Assembly (NCBI RefSeq): GCF_900156465.1
Contig: NZ_LT707064.1
Location: 1,276,001-1,340,000 of the forward strand
Direction: 5' to 3'
Length of the DNA stretch: 64,000 nucleotides
Source of the DNA: Pseudomonas sp. 7SR1
Lineage (GTDB): Bacteria; Pseudomonadota; Gammaproteobacteria; Pseudomonadales; Pseudomonadaceae
The notes below the pieces were generated by a model that worked only from the letters and a program-made list of their open reading frames with translations, did no database searches and was not told the DNA's origin. The position numbers and the translations under genes were made by a program. Shown one piece after another: positions 52,844 to 61,713 of the stretch (within the stretch, counting starts at the first letter, position 1; each line of letters begins with the position of its first letter).

Positions 52844-54367
52844 TCAGCGTGGCGCGCGAGGCGGGTAGATCCGCGTCGGCAGCCAGAAAACAAGCAGGAT
52901 CAGGACGAGCGCGACGCCCGCCATGCACAGATACAGATCGGAGGAAGTCAGCACCACAGCCTGCTGGTGCAGGCGATGGGCGAGCCCGGCGGAATCGGCG
53001 TCCATCAGGGGTGAATTGCCGAGACTGTCCACCAGCATCGTGGAATGGAAATGCAGGCGCGATGTGGTCAGCGCGTCCAGCACGCCGGTGGCGATCACCG
53101 CGGCCAGGCCCTTCACCGTATTGAACCAGGCCGAGGCGAACGGCCCCTCCATCGGCGAAATGCTGCCGGTCGACAGCATCAACAACGGCAGCACCGCCAT
53201 CGGCTGACCGAAAATCTGCAACAGTTGCCAGCCATAGAAATCGTCGCGGATCCAGGCCGAGGTCAACTGCGACCCGCCGATGCAGGACAGCGCCAGCATG
53301 CCCAGGCCGATCCCCAACACCCAACGGCAATCGACCCAGCGCACATTGCACAACGCCGCCACCAGCGGCAGCGCCAGCAATTGCGGCAAAGCCATCAGCA
53401 GCATGACGGGCGCGGTCTGCGCCGGTCGATAACCCTGGACCTGGGCCAGGTAGCTGGACGGAATGATGATCACCGCCAGCAATACCACCAACACACCGGC
53501 CAGCGTCACCAGGGCAAACGTCAGGTTGCGTATGCCCAGCATCTGCAACTTGAAGAACGGCACCGGCTGCGACCATTCGTTGAGCATGAACAGCACCAGC
53601 AACCCCAACCCGCCCCCCAGCAAGGTGCAGATCAGGTTCGATTCGAACCAATCGAGCCGGTTGCCTTGCAGCACGCCGATCACCAACATGCAGATCGCCG
53701 GAAAACCCAGCAGCAGGCCACGCCAGTTGAACTGCCTGAGGCGCTCCAGGCGCGACGGGTCCTGGGGCAGGCCGTAGGCCACCGCCACCATGGCGACCAG
53801 GCAAGGCACGATGATTTGCCAGAACGTCCATTGCCAGCCGAAAAATTCGGTCCACAGGCCGGCCAGGGGCGTGCCCAGTCCGGGACCGAACGTGGCGGTC
53901 AGGGCATAGCCGGCCAGGCCATAGAGCTTCACACCGGGCGGCAGAAAACGCAGGGCGACGGTCATCAGCATCGGCGGCAATGCACCGCCCGCCAGGCCCT
54001 GCAACGTGCGCAGCACCAACAGGCTTTCATAGTCCGGCGCGAAGGGGCACAGCACGCCCAGGAGAGCGAACAGGCCGATGGCCCACAGGGTGAAGCGGCG
54101 CAGTGAAAAAGTCACCGAACACCACGGGGCGAACGCCATGGCCGCCACCGACGTGGCGGCGTAGCACGCCACCAGCCAGGTGCCCTCGTCGTACCCGATG
54201 GCCATCGCCCCACGGATATCGGCCAGGGCGACCTTGGTCACCATTTCATTCAGGCCCGAGACCAGCACCGCCAGCAGTACACCCACCAGGCCGATGACGA
54301 TTCGCGGGCCGAACGCCGACGGCACGGCTGGCGCCGCGGGTATCGCCGTGGTCGTGAGGGATGTCAT
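52844..54367 (-). CDS. EmrB/QacA-family (DHA2) MFS drug transporter
   Basis: The ATG at 54367 (MTSLTTTAIPAAPAVPSAFG) gives 507 residues; the frame is open 55 codons upstream but the extension is unlike the family. There are about 14 transmembrane helices, as in the DHA2 family, with DIRGAMAIGYDEGTWLVACYAATSVAAMAF and the motif-C-type GYALTATFGPGLGTPLAGLW present. It pumps hydrophobic or cationic compounds with proton exchange. The LysR gene 181 bp upstream on the same strand is the likely regulator. Confidence 0.9.
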   Translation of the reverse strand: MTSLTTTAIPAAPAVPSAFGPRIVIGLVGVLLAVLVSGLNEMVTKVALADIRGAMAIGYDEGTWLVACYAATSVAAMAFAPWCSVTFSLRRFTLWAIGLFALLGVLCPFAPDYESLLVLRTLQGLAGGALPPMLMTVALRFLPPGVKLYGLAGYALTATFGPGLGTPLAGLWTEFFGWQWTFWQIIVPCLVAMVAVAYGLPQDPSRLERLRQFNWRGLLLGFPAICMLVIGVLQGNRLDWFESNLICTLLGGGLGLLVLFMLNEWSQPVPFFKLQMLGIRNLTFALVTLAGVLVVLLAVIIIPSSYLAQVQGYRPAQTAPVMLLMALPQLLALPLVAALCNVRWVDCRWVLGIGLGMLALSCIGGSQLTSAWIRDDFYGWQLLQIFGQPMAVLPLLMLSTGSISPMEGPFASAWFNTVKGLAAVIATGVLDALTTSRLHFHSTMLVDSLGNSPLMDADSAGLAHRLHQQAVVLTSSDLYLCMAGVALVLILLVFWLPTRIYPPRAPR

Positions 54368-54548
54368 GAAGCGTGGGCACTCTGGAATGAAATTGCGAAG
54401 CAGTTTAAAAAGTGCGATGACTGACAAAAAGTGACTTATCGGAAACTTATAAGTGCACCGGACGCAACCATCAGACGCCTCGCCCCCGAAGGTCCCTTTG
54501 CTCAGGACAACACCGCCCAGACCGGCCCGCACGCAGGCCCGTCACGGG

Positions 54549-55469
54549 CTAGGCAGGCTGCGCCTCCAGCCAGGTTTCCTCGCAACAGGCCTTGAGGGTT
54601 TCCCGAAGCCAACGGTGGGCGGGGTCGTTGTCGTAGCGAGGATGCCAGGCCTGGGTGAGCATCAGGGTGGGCAACGGAATCGGCAGGGTAAACGAACGCA
54701 GGCGCAGGCCCAGGCGCTTGATGCTCAGCAGGGCTTCCTTGGGCACCGGCAGGATCAGGTCGGAATCGGGCAAGGCGAACATCGCGGCATGGAAACTCGG
54801 CGCGATGACCGCCACCCGGCGTTCCAGGCCCAAGGCATTGAGCGCCGTGTCGATAGGCCCCCGGGCGATACCGCGCCGGGACATGCTGATATGGGAAAAG
54901 CCGGCGAATCGTTCGGCCGTGATCTCGCCGTCGAGCAGTGGATGATCTTCACGCACCAGGCCGACGAAGTGCGTGGAAAACAGGTTCTGCACTTTCACCT
55001 CAGGCATGACTGGCCGGGTGTTGCTGATGTTCAGGTCGATGCGACCTTCGCGCAGGGCTTCGTCGTCGCCATCGCCTTCGGGCACATAGCGCAACTCGCA
55101 ATGGGGCGCCTGACGCTCGAGGGTATCGAACAGCCTGCCGCCATATACACCGACGAAGAAGTCATTGGCCCGGATGCTGAAGCGCCGCCGCAGGGTGCCC
55201 AGGTCCACGGCATCGGCCGAGCGAAACACCAGGGCCGCCTGCTCCACCACGTCGCGCACCTGCTCACGCAACGCCAGCGCCTTGGGCGTGGGCACCAGGC
55301 CCCGGCCGGCGCGCACCAGGATCGGGTCGCCGATGGCCTCGCGGATCCGCGTCAGGGTACGGCTCATGGCGGCGGGGCTGAGGTTCATCCGCCGCGCGGC
55401 CCCGACCACACTGCCCTCATCGAGCAAGGCATCGAGGGCGACCAACAGGTTCATGTCCGGAAGCTGCAT
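54549..55469 (-). CDS. LysR-family transcriptional regulator
   Basis: I start it at the ATG at 55469 (MQLPDMNLLVALDALLDEGS), 306 residues; a GTG at 55478 is in frame. The N-terminal winged helix is MNLLVALDALLDEGSVVGAARRMNLSPAAMSRTLTRIREAIGD in type, and the effector domain begins at LRRRFSIRANDFFVGVYG. Position and orientation upstream of the EmrAB-OMF operon suggest that it controls efflux, perhaps in response to a substrate. The effector is unknown. Confidence 0.9.
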   Translation of the reverse strand: MQLPDMNLLVALDALLDEGSVVGAARRMNLSPAAMSRTLTRIREAIGDPILVRAGRGLVPTPKALALREQVRDVVEQAALVFRSADAVDLGTLRRRFSIRANDFFVGVYGGRLFDTLERQAPHCELRYVPEGDGDDEALREGRIDLNISNTRPVMPEVKVQNLFSTHFVGLVREDHPLLDGEITAERFAGFSHISMSRRGIARGPIDTALNALGLERRVAVIAPSFHAAMFALPDSDLILPVPKEALLSIKRLGLRLRSFTLPIPLPTLMLTQAWHPRYDNDPAHRWLRETLKACCEETWLEAQPA

Positions 55470-55665
55470 TCTGCGCACTCACATCTGACGGGAGTTGAGC
55501 CAGACGCAATGCTAGCAGAACCAGGCTTCGCCGGCTCTTTCGCTGCACCTCGTCACCCAATCGCTCAGGTTCGACGCTGCATGGGCACAACTGGTCCTAG
55601 GAGATTTCCCTCAAGTTGTAGCGATATCGGTGAACTTGTCCGGCTTGGAGCCCATCGCTAGTCTG

Positions 55666-55862
55666 GGTTTGTCACTGAAAAAACGGTGACACGGACGTGC
55701 AAGTCCGGGTAAAAGACGTCGCACATCGCTATCAGTCTTGATCAAAGCTTCTTTATGGCGGTTGTGCGTGGGAGATTTTTTCGCAAGGAGAAATCTGCCG
55801 GGGTTCCGTCTGCCCGGTCTTGCACACCTACGTACAACTGCCACCTCATTTGCGTGCAAGCG
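55666..55862 (+). ncRNA. Hairpin-rich leader upstream of the DUF6124 gene (candidate structured RNA)
   Basis: Five separate stems line up on the plus strand. gtcactg (55671-55677) pairs with cggtgac (55684-55690) around a six-A loop. cggac (55692-55696) pairs with gtccg (55703-55707). agattt (55773-55778) pairs with aaatct (55791-55796), with AAGGAG in the loop. ccggg (55798-55802) pairs with cccgg (55813-55817). cttgcac (55819-55825) pairs with gtgcaag (55854-55860). The first codon of DUF6124 is at 55904. This is too many local stems for a plain 5' region and may be a regulatory leader or a small RNA. I know of no named family that it matches. Confidence 0.45.
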
Positions 55863-55903
55863 AAAGAGTGTCAGTTCCAACAGCACAGACGGAGCTACAC
55901 GAC

Positions 55904-56272
55904 ATGTTCAAAGTGACACCTAACCCGCCAGAAGATCCTGGCTTCCTCTCCGACAACGCCGCGAAAACCAAAAAACTCGACGAAGCCGCCGAGCGCGCCC
56001 TCGACTACTACCTCAATCCCAAAACGGCCGAAGAAGCCGCGGGCAAAACCCAAGCCGCCCACCTTTTCATGGTCGCCCCGCACATCGACACCGAAACCCT
56101 GCTGGCCAATGCCTCCGAAGACCTGCTGTCCATCAGCGCCATCGCCGCCAATCTGGCGGATGACGTTGAAGGCAGTCGCCGCAGCGTCGTCCTGGCGATC
56201 AGCCGCATGGCCGAGGGGGTGCATCTGTTGGTGGAGCGGGCGATGGATCGGCTTGAAGCGCAGCCGTCGTGA
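55904..56272 (+). CDS. DUF6124-family Pseudomonas protein
   Basis: A 122-residue protein starting MFKVTPNPPEDPGFL, the typical opening of the DUF6124 family found in many copies in Pseudomonas genomes. It continues with LDEAAERALDYYLNP, DTETLLANASEDLLSISAIAANLADDVEGSRRSVVLAISRMAEGVHLLVERAMDRL, which is largely helical. Function unknown; cytosolic. It sits behind the long structured leader, and a REPIN follows. Confidence 0.85.
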   Translation: MFKVTPNPPEDPGFLSDNAAKTKKLDEAAERALDYYLNPKTAEEAAGKTQAAHLFMVAPHIDTETLLANASEDLLSISAIAANLADDVEGSRRSVVLAISRMAEGVHLLVERAMDRLEAQPS

Positions 56273-56324
56273 CGTTCCTGCGGTGAATTGAGGGCCGCTA
56301 TCGCGAGCCCAGGCACGCCAGATA

Positions 56325-56380
56325 CCTGTGGCGAGGCAGTTTGCTCCGCAGGCCAGGGGAGCAGGTTGCCTCGCCACAGG
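56325..56380. repeat. REPIN of a second REP type (ctgtggcgaggc)
   Basis: Inverted arms cctgtggcgaggca (56325-56338) and tgcctcgccacagg (56367-56380), with the imperfect inner arms tttgctcc and ggagcagg. The core differs from the gggagcgagc REP seen elsewhere in this window. It lies between the DUF6124 gene and the 3' end of the permease gene of the sulfonate operon. Confidence 0.85.
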
Positions 56381-56397
56381 GTTTATCCACCCACCGA

Positions 56398-57264
56398 TCA
56401 ACGCTGCATCCCCCAGCGCTTCACCGTCACCCGCTCCAGGCTGTCGAACACCAGGTTCTCCACCAGCAGGCCGATCAGAATCACCACCGCCAACCCGGCA
56501 AACACCTTATCGGTGTACAGCTCGTTGCGGTTCTGGAAGATGTACCAACCCAGGCCGCCCTTGCCGCTGGTGGCGCCAAATACCAGTTCGGCGGCGATCA
56601 GGGTGCGCCAGGCGAAGGCCCAGCCGATTTTCAGCCCGGCGAGGATCGATGGCAGCGCCGCCGGGATCAGGATGTACAGCACGAAACGCAGGCCCTTGAG
56701 CCCGTAGTTGCGCCCGGCCATGCGCAGCGTGTCGGACACGCCGAGAAACCCCGCATACATGTTCAAGGCCAGGGCCCACAGCACCGAATGCACCAGCACG
56801 AAAATCAGGCTGTTCTGCCCCAGGCCGAACCACAGCAAGGCCAATGGCAACAGGGCGATGGCGGGCAGCGGGTTGAACATCGAGGTCAGGGTGCTGAGCA
56901 GATCGCGCCCCAGTTGTGTCGATACCGCCAGCGTGGTCAGGCCGAACGCCAGGACGATGCCCAGCAGGTAGCCCTTGATCAGCACTACCAGGGAAAGCCA
57001 CACCTTGCTCAACAGCTCGCCGCTGAGCAGACCGTCGTACAGCGCGTCGGCGGTTTGCAGGAAGCCTGGCAGCAGCAGGTCGTTGCTCTGATAACGGGCC
57101 ACACCCTCCCACACCACCGCCAGCAGCAACAGGATCAGGCTTTTACGCAGCCAGCCCTGCTGCCAGAGCCGCTGCCCCAAGGGCAACTCCCGTTCCAGCG
57201 GCACGTGGGTCAACGGCTGCAGATCGATTTCGTACTCTTCGCGCGCAGGCGCTGAATGGCTCAT
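56398..57264 (-). CDS. ABC transporter permease (TauC/SsuC-type)
   Basis: The ATG at 57264 (MSHSAPAREEYEID), with GAGGAG upstream, gives 288 residues. A cytosolic N-terminus is followed by about six helices, with the coupling-helix motif in AGRNYGLKGLRFVLYILIPAALPSILAGLKIGWAFAWRTLIAAE, matching the EAA-type loop of sulfonate/nitrate permeases. It is last in the operon TauD-type dioxygenase, binding protein, ATPase, permease. It carries the substrate delivered by the binding protein across the inner membrane. Confidence 0.9.
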   Translation of the reverse strand: MSHSAPAREEYEIDLQPLTHVPLERELPLGQRLWQQGWLRKSLILLLLAVVWEGVARYQSNDLLLPGFLQTADALYDGLLSGELLSKVWLSLVVLIKGYLLGIVLAFGLTTLAVSTQLGRDLLSTLTSMFNPLPAIALLPLALLWFGLGQNSLIFVLVHSVLWALALNMYAGFLGVSDTLRMAGRNYGLKGLRFVLYILIPAALPSILAGLKIGWAFAWRTLIAAELVFGATSGKGGLGWYIFQNRNELYTDKVFAGLAVVILIGLLVENLVFDSLERVTVKRWGMQR

Positions 57265-57274
57265 GCAAAGCTCC

Positions 57275-58135
57275 TCAATAGGCGATACGGATGTCGGCGA
57301 AATCCAGGTCACGTTCGATCTGTACCGCCGGGCCGTCGTTGAACAACAACCCATGGATACGCCGCGCCGTATGCTGGAGCGCTTCGCCGCCGAGGCTGTG
57401 CAAGCCATATTGATGGCTGTGAACCTCCGCCCGCACCCGCCCCGGATGCGGTGACAGCAAGAGGATGCGATTGCCCACCACCAGGGCCTCTTCAATGGAG
57501 TGGGTGACGAACAGCAGCGTGAAGCGCACCTCTTCCCAGAGCAGCAGCAGTTCTTCCTGCATCTTGCGGCGGGTCAGGGCATCGAGGGCGGCGAAGGGCT
57601 CGTCCATCAACAGGATCTTCGGCTGCATCGCCAGCGCCCGGGCAATGGCAACCCGGGCCTTCATACCGCCGGACAAGGTGTGGGGGTAGGCATCGGCAAA
57701 CGCTGCCAAACCGACCTTGTCCAGATAATGCAGGGCCCGCTCCTCGGCCTCACGACGCTTCAGGGTGCCTGACGCCAACAGCGCGAACATCACGTTCTGC
57801 TTGACGGTTTTCCACGGCGGCAGCTGATCGAACTCCTGGAACACCACGATCCGGTCCGGCCCCGGCGCGCTGACGGTTTGGCCCTGCAAGCGAATCTCGC
57901 CTTCGCACGGCGCGATGAAACCGCCAACGGCCTTGAGCAAGGTGGACTTGCCGCAGCCGGACGGCCCGAGCAGGACAAACCGGTCCCCCGGATCGACTTC
58001 GAAACTCACTTGATGGGTGGCCCGCACCACGCGCTGCGGGGTGCGATATTCCAGGCTGACGTTGTCCACCGACAACAGTGCTGTGCCAGTGGAAACGGGA
58101 GTGCTGGCCGCGTGGCCTTGCAACAACGCGTTCAT
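57275..58135 (-). CDS. ABC transporter ATP-binding protein (TauB/SsuB-type)
   Basis: The ATG at 58135 (MNALLQGHAAST) gives 286 residues. Walker A is GPSGCGKST, the Q-loop is VVFQEFDQLPPW, the signature is LSGGMKARVAIARAL, Walker B is ILLMDEPFAALD, and the switch is VTHSIEEAL. This is the complete set of a nitrate/sulfonate/taurine-type ATPase. It lies between the binding-protein and permease genes, with a ribosome site overlapping the end of the preceding gene. Confidence 0.92.
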   Translation of the reverse strand: MNALLQGHAASTPVSTGTALLSVDNVSLEYRTPQRVVRATHQVSFEVDPGDRFVLLGPSGCGKSTLLKAVGGFIAPCEGEIRLQGQTVSAPGPDRIVVFQEFDQLPPWKTVKQNVMFALLASGTLKRREAEERALHYLDKVGLAAFADAYPHTLSGGMKARVAIARALAMQPKILLMDEPFAALDALTRRKMQEELLLLWEEVRFTLLFVTHSIEEALVVGNRILLLSPHPGRVRAEVHSHQYGLHSLGGEALQHTARRIHGLLFNDGPAVQIERDLDFADIRIAY

Positions 58136-58140
58136 GGCTA

Positions 58141-59166
58141 TCAGCTCCCCTGCAGCGGCTTGGCGTCCTGGAAGAAGTAGTCTTCCCACGACGCGGGCTT
58201 GTTCTTGATCGCACCGACACGGAACAGGAATTCGGCCAGCGGATAGGTATTCTTCGGATTGACGGTGAATTCGATCTGCGGGTTGTCGATGATCTTCAGC
58301 AAGGCCGCCCGGTCGATCTTGGCCTTGGTCACCCTCAGGTACGTATCCGCCGCCGCGCCCTTGTCCTTCTGGGCAAACTCCGCCGCCTCGGTCAGCGCCT
58401 GGACGAATGCCCGATAGGTTTTCGGATTTTCATCACGGAATTTTTCGGTGGCGAACAGCACCGTGGGCGAATTCGGCCCAAGTACGTCATAGGAATTGAG
58501 CACCACATGGACGCCAGGGTTTTGCAGGGCCTGGTCCTGGAACGGCGGGTTGGAAAAATGCCCGGTCAACTCCGTGCCGCCGGCAATCAGCGCCGCCGTT
58601 GCGTCCGGGTGCGGCACCGCCAGGGTGTATTTGTCGAGGCGGTTGAATTCCTTGTCGCCCCATTGCTTCGCGGCGGCGTACTGCAGGATCCGCGACTGCA
58701 CCGACACCCCCACCGCAGGGACCGCGATGCGGTCTTGCTCGGTGAAGTCGGCGATGGTCTTGACCTTGGGATTGTTGCTCAACAGGTAATAGGGAAAGTT
58801 GCCCAGGGAAGCCACGGCCTTGACGTTCTGCTTGCCACGGGTGCGGTCCCAGATGGTCAGCAGAGGCCCGACGCCGGCTCCGGCAATGTCGATGGAACCC
58901 GACAACAACGCGTCATTGACTGCCGCGCCGCCGGACAACTGGGTCCAGTCGACCTTGATGTCGATCCCTTGCTGCTTGCCATACTTCTCGATCAGTTGCT
59001 GATCGCGAACCACGTTCAGCAGCAAGTAAACGATCCCGAACTGTTCGGCGATCCGAATCTCGCCCTCGGCATGGGCTCGGGCGGGGGAGACCAGGCTGGC
59101 GGCCAGCAAACTGAACCCCAGGCCGATGGCTGCGGCCAGCGGTGCGAAAGCGATACGTTTGGACAT
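58141..59166 (-). CDS. ABC transporter substrate-binding protein (sulfonate type)
   Basis: A 341-residue periplasmic protein with a Sec signal (MSKRIAFAPLAAAIGLGFSLLAA.., cut near AHA). The mature part (IRIAEQFGIVYLLLNVVRDQQLIEKYGKQQGIDIKVDWTQLSGGAAVNDALLSGSIDIAGAG) is the NMT1/SsuA-type fold. It is not a close match to E. coli TauA in the parts I can compare, so the substrate is left open: taurine, another sulfonate or a sulfate ester. It sits downstream of the dioxygenase gene. Confidence 0.88.
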   Translation of the reverse strand: MSKRIAFAPLAAAIGLGFSLLAASLVSPARAHAEGEIRIAEQFGIVYLLLNVVRDQQLIEKYGKQQGIDIKVDWTQLSGGAAVNDALLSGSIDIAGAGVGPLLTIWDRTRGKQNVKAVASLGNFPYYLLSNNPKVKTIADFTEQDRIAVPAVGVSVQSRILQYAAAKQWGDKEFNRLDKYTLAVPHPDATAALIAGGTELTGHFSNPPFQDQALQNPGVHVVLNSYDVLGPNSPTVLFATEKFRDENPKTYRAFVQALTEAAEFAQKDKGAAADTYLRVTKAKIDRAALLKIIDNPQIEFTVNPKNTYPLAEFLFRVGAIKNKPASWEDYFFQDAKPLQGS

Positions 59167-59203
59167 GATGATTCTCCAGCTTCTTTGCGCCAGGCGCAGC
59201 CGA

Positions 59204-60115
59204 TCAGAAAGGGGCGTCGCCCTGGATGGTTGTGCGATACAGCTTGCGGCGCAGATGACTGGGGCAACCGGCGGCCAGGTGGATCAGCGAGCGGTTGTCC
59301 CAGAACACCAGGTCGTGGGGCTGCCATTGATGGCGATAGACGTTGTGCGGCAGCACGCTATGGGCATACAGCTCGGCCAGCAGCGCCTTGCTTTCATCCT
59401 CCGGCAAACCGACGATGCGGGTGGTGAAGCCTTCGCTGACGAACAGCGCCTTGCGCCCGGTTTCCGGGTGGGTACGGACGATGGGATGCACGACTTCGGC
59501 GACCTGGGCCAGTTGCTCCGGTGTCAGCGAGGGCCGCCAGTTGCCTTCGAATCTGGTTTCGCTGTAGCGCGCCGTGTAGGAGTGCGCCGCCGAGCGTCCT
59601 TGCACTGCCTTGCGCAACGCCTCGGGCAGGCCTTCCCAGGCCTTGTGCATATCCGCGAACAGTGTGTCGCCGCCTTCGCTTGGCAGCTCCTGGGCGTGCA
59701 GCATCGAGCCCAGGCTGGGGAGCGCTTTATAGGAGAGGTCCGAATGCCAGAATTTGCCGGCATCCCCGAGGCCGATGGATTGGCCGTTTTCGATGATGTT
59801 GGAAACGATGAGGATTTCCGGATGCCCGGCCAGGAGGAACTGCTTGAGCACATGGATCTGCAGCACGCCAAACCGACGGCTGAAAGCGATGTGTTGTTCG
59901 GGGGTGATGTGCTGGTCGCGAAACACCACCACATGATGGTCCAGGTGGGCACGATGGATACGGGCAAAGTCCTGGTCGTTGATCGGCCGGGACAGGTCCA
60001 GCCCGATGATTTCGGCGCCGACGGCTTCGATGAATGGACGAATTTCGAAGGTCTGCGGCGCGATGCTCGCGGCGCCTGGTGTAGGGGAATCCGAAGAATA
60101 GGAAACGGCTGGCAT
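59204..60115 (-). CDS. TauD/TfdA-family 2-oxoglutarate dioxygenase
   Basis: A 303-residue Fe(II)/2-oxoglutarate dioxygenase that, by family, cleaves sulfonates such as taurine or related alkyl sulfates to release sulfite. The iron ligands are H124-x-D126 in KFWHSDLSY and H279 in RSLIHLA; the 2-oxoglutarate Arg lies in RRKLYRTT (290-294). First gene of the operon with a binding protein, ATPase and permease, which would import the substrate. The ATG at 60115 has GGGAG upstream. The exact substrate is not fixed by sequence. Confidence 0.9.
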   Translation of the reverse strand: MPAVSYSSDSPTPGAASIAPQTFEIRPFIEAVGAEIIGLDLSRPINDQDFARIHRAHLDHHVVVFRDQHITPEQHIAFSRRFGVLQIHVLKQFLLAGHPEILIVSNIIENGQSIGLGDAGKFWHSDLSYKALPSLGSMLHAQELPSEGGDTLFADMHKAWEGLPEALRKAVQGRSAAHSYTARYSETRFEGNWRPSLTPEQLAQVAEVVHPIVRTHPETGRKALFVSEGFTTRIVGLPEDESKALLAELYAHSVLPHNVYRHQWQPHDLVFWDNRSLIHLAAGCPSHLRRKLYRTTIQGDAPF

Positions 60116-60264
60116 ACATCACTCCCACGCACGGCGCGCTCGAACAGGCGCGCACTCGATCAAAACTCACGGCGTTACCGTGTTGGTTTGTGTCGTGCGG
60201 CGCGCCGATTGGTCGGCAGGTACGCAGGTGGATGACTTTAAAGCTATAAGAATTGAAATTTAAA

Positions 60265-60285
60265 TACCGTTAATGAATAACGATA
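60265..60285 (-). promoter_or_regulatory. Dyad upstream of the sulfonate operon
   Basis: TACCGTTA (60265-60272), five bases, then TAACGATA (60278-60285): the arms match at 7 of 8 positions. It lies in an AT-rich block about 150 bp upstream of the dioxygenase start, and that block (60235-60300) is the likely promoter. A regulator of sulfur starvation, such as a CysB-type LysR protein, is a reasonable guess for the binding factor. Confidence 0.45.
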
Positions 60286-60345
60286 TGGCTTAGAGTTTTC
60301 ACTGCCCTCACCACACAGATAGCGCCGGCCCGAGTCATTGGGTTT

Positions 60346-61713
60346 CTACCGCTCGTGCAGCGCCTCGGACCGGGCCTTGATAATCGGCTTGAGCAGGTAG
60401 CTGAGCACGGTTTTCTTGCCGGTGATGATGTCCACCGAAGCCACCATCCCAGGGATGATCAGCAAGGGTTTTTCAGGTGTGCCCAGGTGGCTGCGTTCGG
60501 TGCGAAGCTTGATGATGTAGTAGGTGGTTTTCTTGTCTTCATCGGTGATGGTGTCGGCGCCGATCTGCTCCAGCTTGGCTTTCAGCCCACCGTAGATGGT
60601 GTAGTCGTACGCGGTGAATTTCACGGTGGCGTCCTGGCCCGGATGCAGGAAGGCAATGTCCTGGGGACGGATTTTCGCTTCCACCAGAATGGTGTCGTCC
60701 AGCGGCACGATCTCCACCAGGTCGCTGCCGGGCTGGATGACCCCGCCGATGGTGTTCACCAGCATCTTGTTGACGATACCCCGCACCGGCGAGGTGACCA
60801 GGGTGCGGCTCACCCGGTCTTCCAGGGCCTTGCCGGTGGCCTGGGCCTTGTTCAGGTCGGTGCGCGCCTCGTTGAGCTGGGTCAGGGCTTCGCTACGGAA
60901 TTTGCCGCGAGTCTCGTCGATCTTGCGCTGCACTTCCTTGATCGCCGATTCGGCACGGGGAATCGCCAGCGTCGTGGCGTCCAATTGTCCACGGGTTTCG
61001 ACTTCGGCGCGCTTGAGTCGCAGCACTTCCACCGGCGACACCGCACCCTGGGCCACCAGCGGCTCGGACATGTTGATTTCCTGGCGCTGCAAGGCCAGGG
61101 CGGAACGGTACTGCGCCTGCTTGGAAATGAACTCGCGCAATTCCTGCTGGCGCTGGACCAACTGTTCCTGCAAACCGCCAATTTCATCGTGCAATTGCTG
61201 GCGCCGACTGATGTACAGCGATTCCTCGCTGGCGGCCTGGCCCGGCACGGCCTTGAGCACGTCGGGCGGGAAGTTCAGCGGCCGATCGTCGACCTCGGCG
61301 CTCAGGCGCTCGACCCGCAACAGCATGGACAGCCGATCGGCCTCGGTTTCGCCCACGTTGGAGACGAACCGCGTGTCATCCAGGCGAATCAGAGGCGCAC
61401 CGGCCTCGACGATCTGACCTTCCTTGACGAACAGCTCGGCGACGATACCGCCTTCCAGGTTCTGGATTTTCTGGATCTTGGACGACGGGATCGCCTTGCC
61501 GTCGCCTTTGGTCACTTCGTCGACCACGGCGAAGTTGGCCCACAGCACCAGGAACACGAAGAAGCCGATGATGCCCCAGATCGTCAGACGCACCACCCGC
61601 GGGGCGTCCTCGATCAGGGCCTTGTTCACTTCCGGCAGGGGCTGGCCGTGCAGCGAGGCGGAGCCTTTGAAATAGCGGCCCACGGAATCCTTGAAACCTG
61701 ACTTAAGCAACAC
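60346..61713 (-). CDS. lapC: Type I secretion membrane-fusion protein LapC
   Basis: A 455-residue HlyD-family protein, the periplasmic adaptor of the LapBCE exporter that secretes the biofilm adhesin LapA. A cytosolic N-terminus is followed by one helix (LTIWGIIGFFVFLVLWANFA), the lipoyl region (SSKIQKIQNLEGGIVAELFVKEGQIVEAGAPLIRLDD), long coiled coils and a C-terminal barrel (VDDTILVEAKIRPQDIAFLHPGQ). The start overlaps lapB by 11 bp. It is last in the order lapE-lapB-lapC. Confidence 0.93.
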   Translation of the reverse strand: MLLKSGFKDSVGRYFKGSASLHGQPLPEVNKALIEDAPRVVRLTIWGIIGFFVFLVLWANFAVVDEVTKGDGKAIPSSKIQKIQNLEGGIVAELFVKEGQIVEAGAPLIRLDDTRFVSNVGETEADRLSMLLRVERLSAEVDDRPLNFPPDVLKAVPGQAASEESLYISRRQQLHDEIGGLQEQLVQRQQELREFISKQAQYRSALALQRQEINMSEPLVAQGAVSPVEVLRLKRAEVETRGQLDATTLAIPRAESAIKEVQRKIDETRGKFRSEALTQLNEARTDLNKAQATGKALEDRVSRTLVTSPVRGIVNKMLVNTIGGVIQPGSDLVEIVPLDDTILVEAKIRPQDIAFLHPGQDATVKFTAYDYTIYGGLKAKLEQIGADTITDEDKKTTYYIIKLRTERSHLGTPEKPLLIIPGMVASVDIITGKKTVLSYLLKPIIKARSEALHER

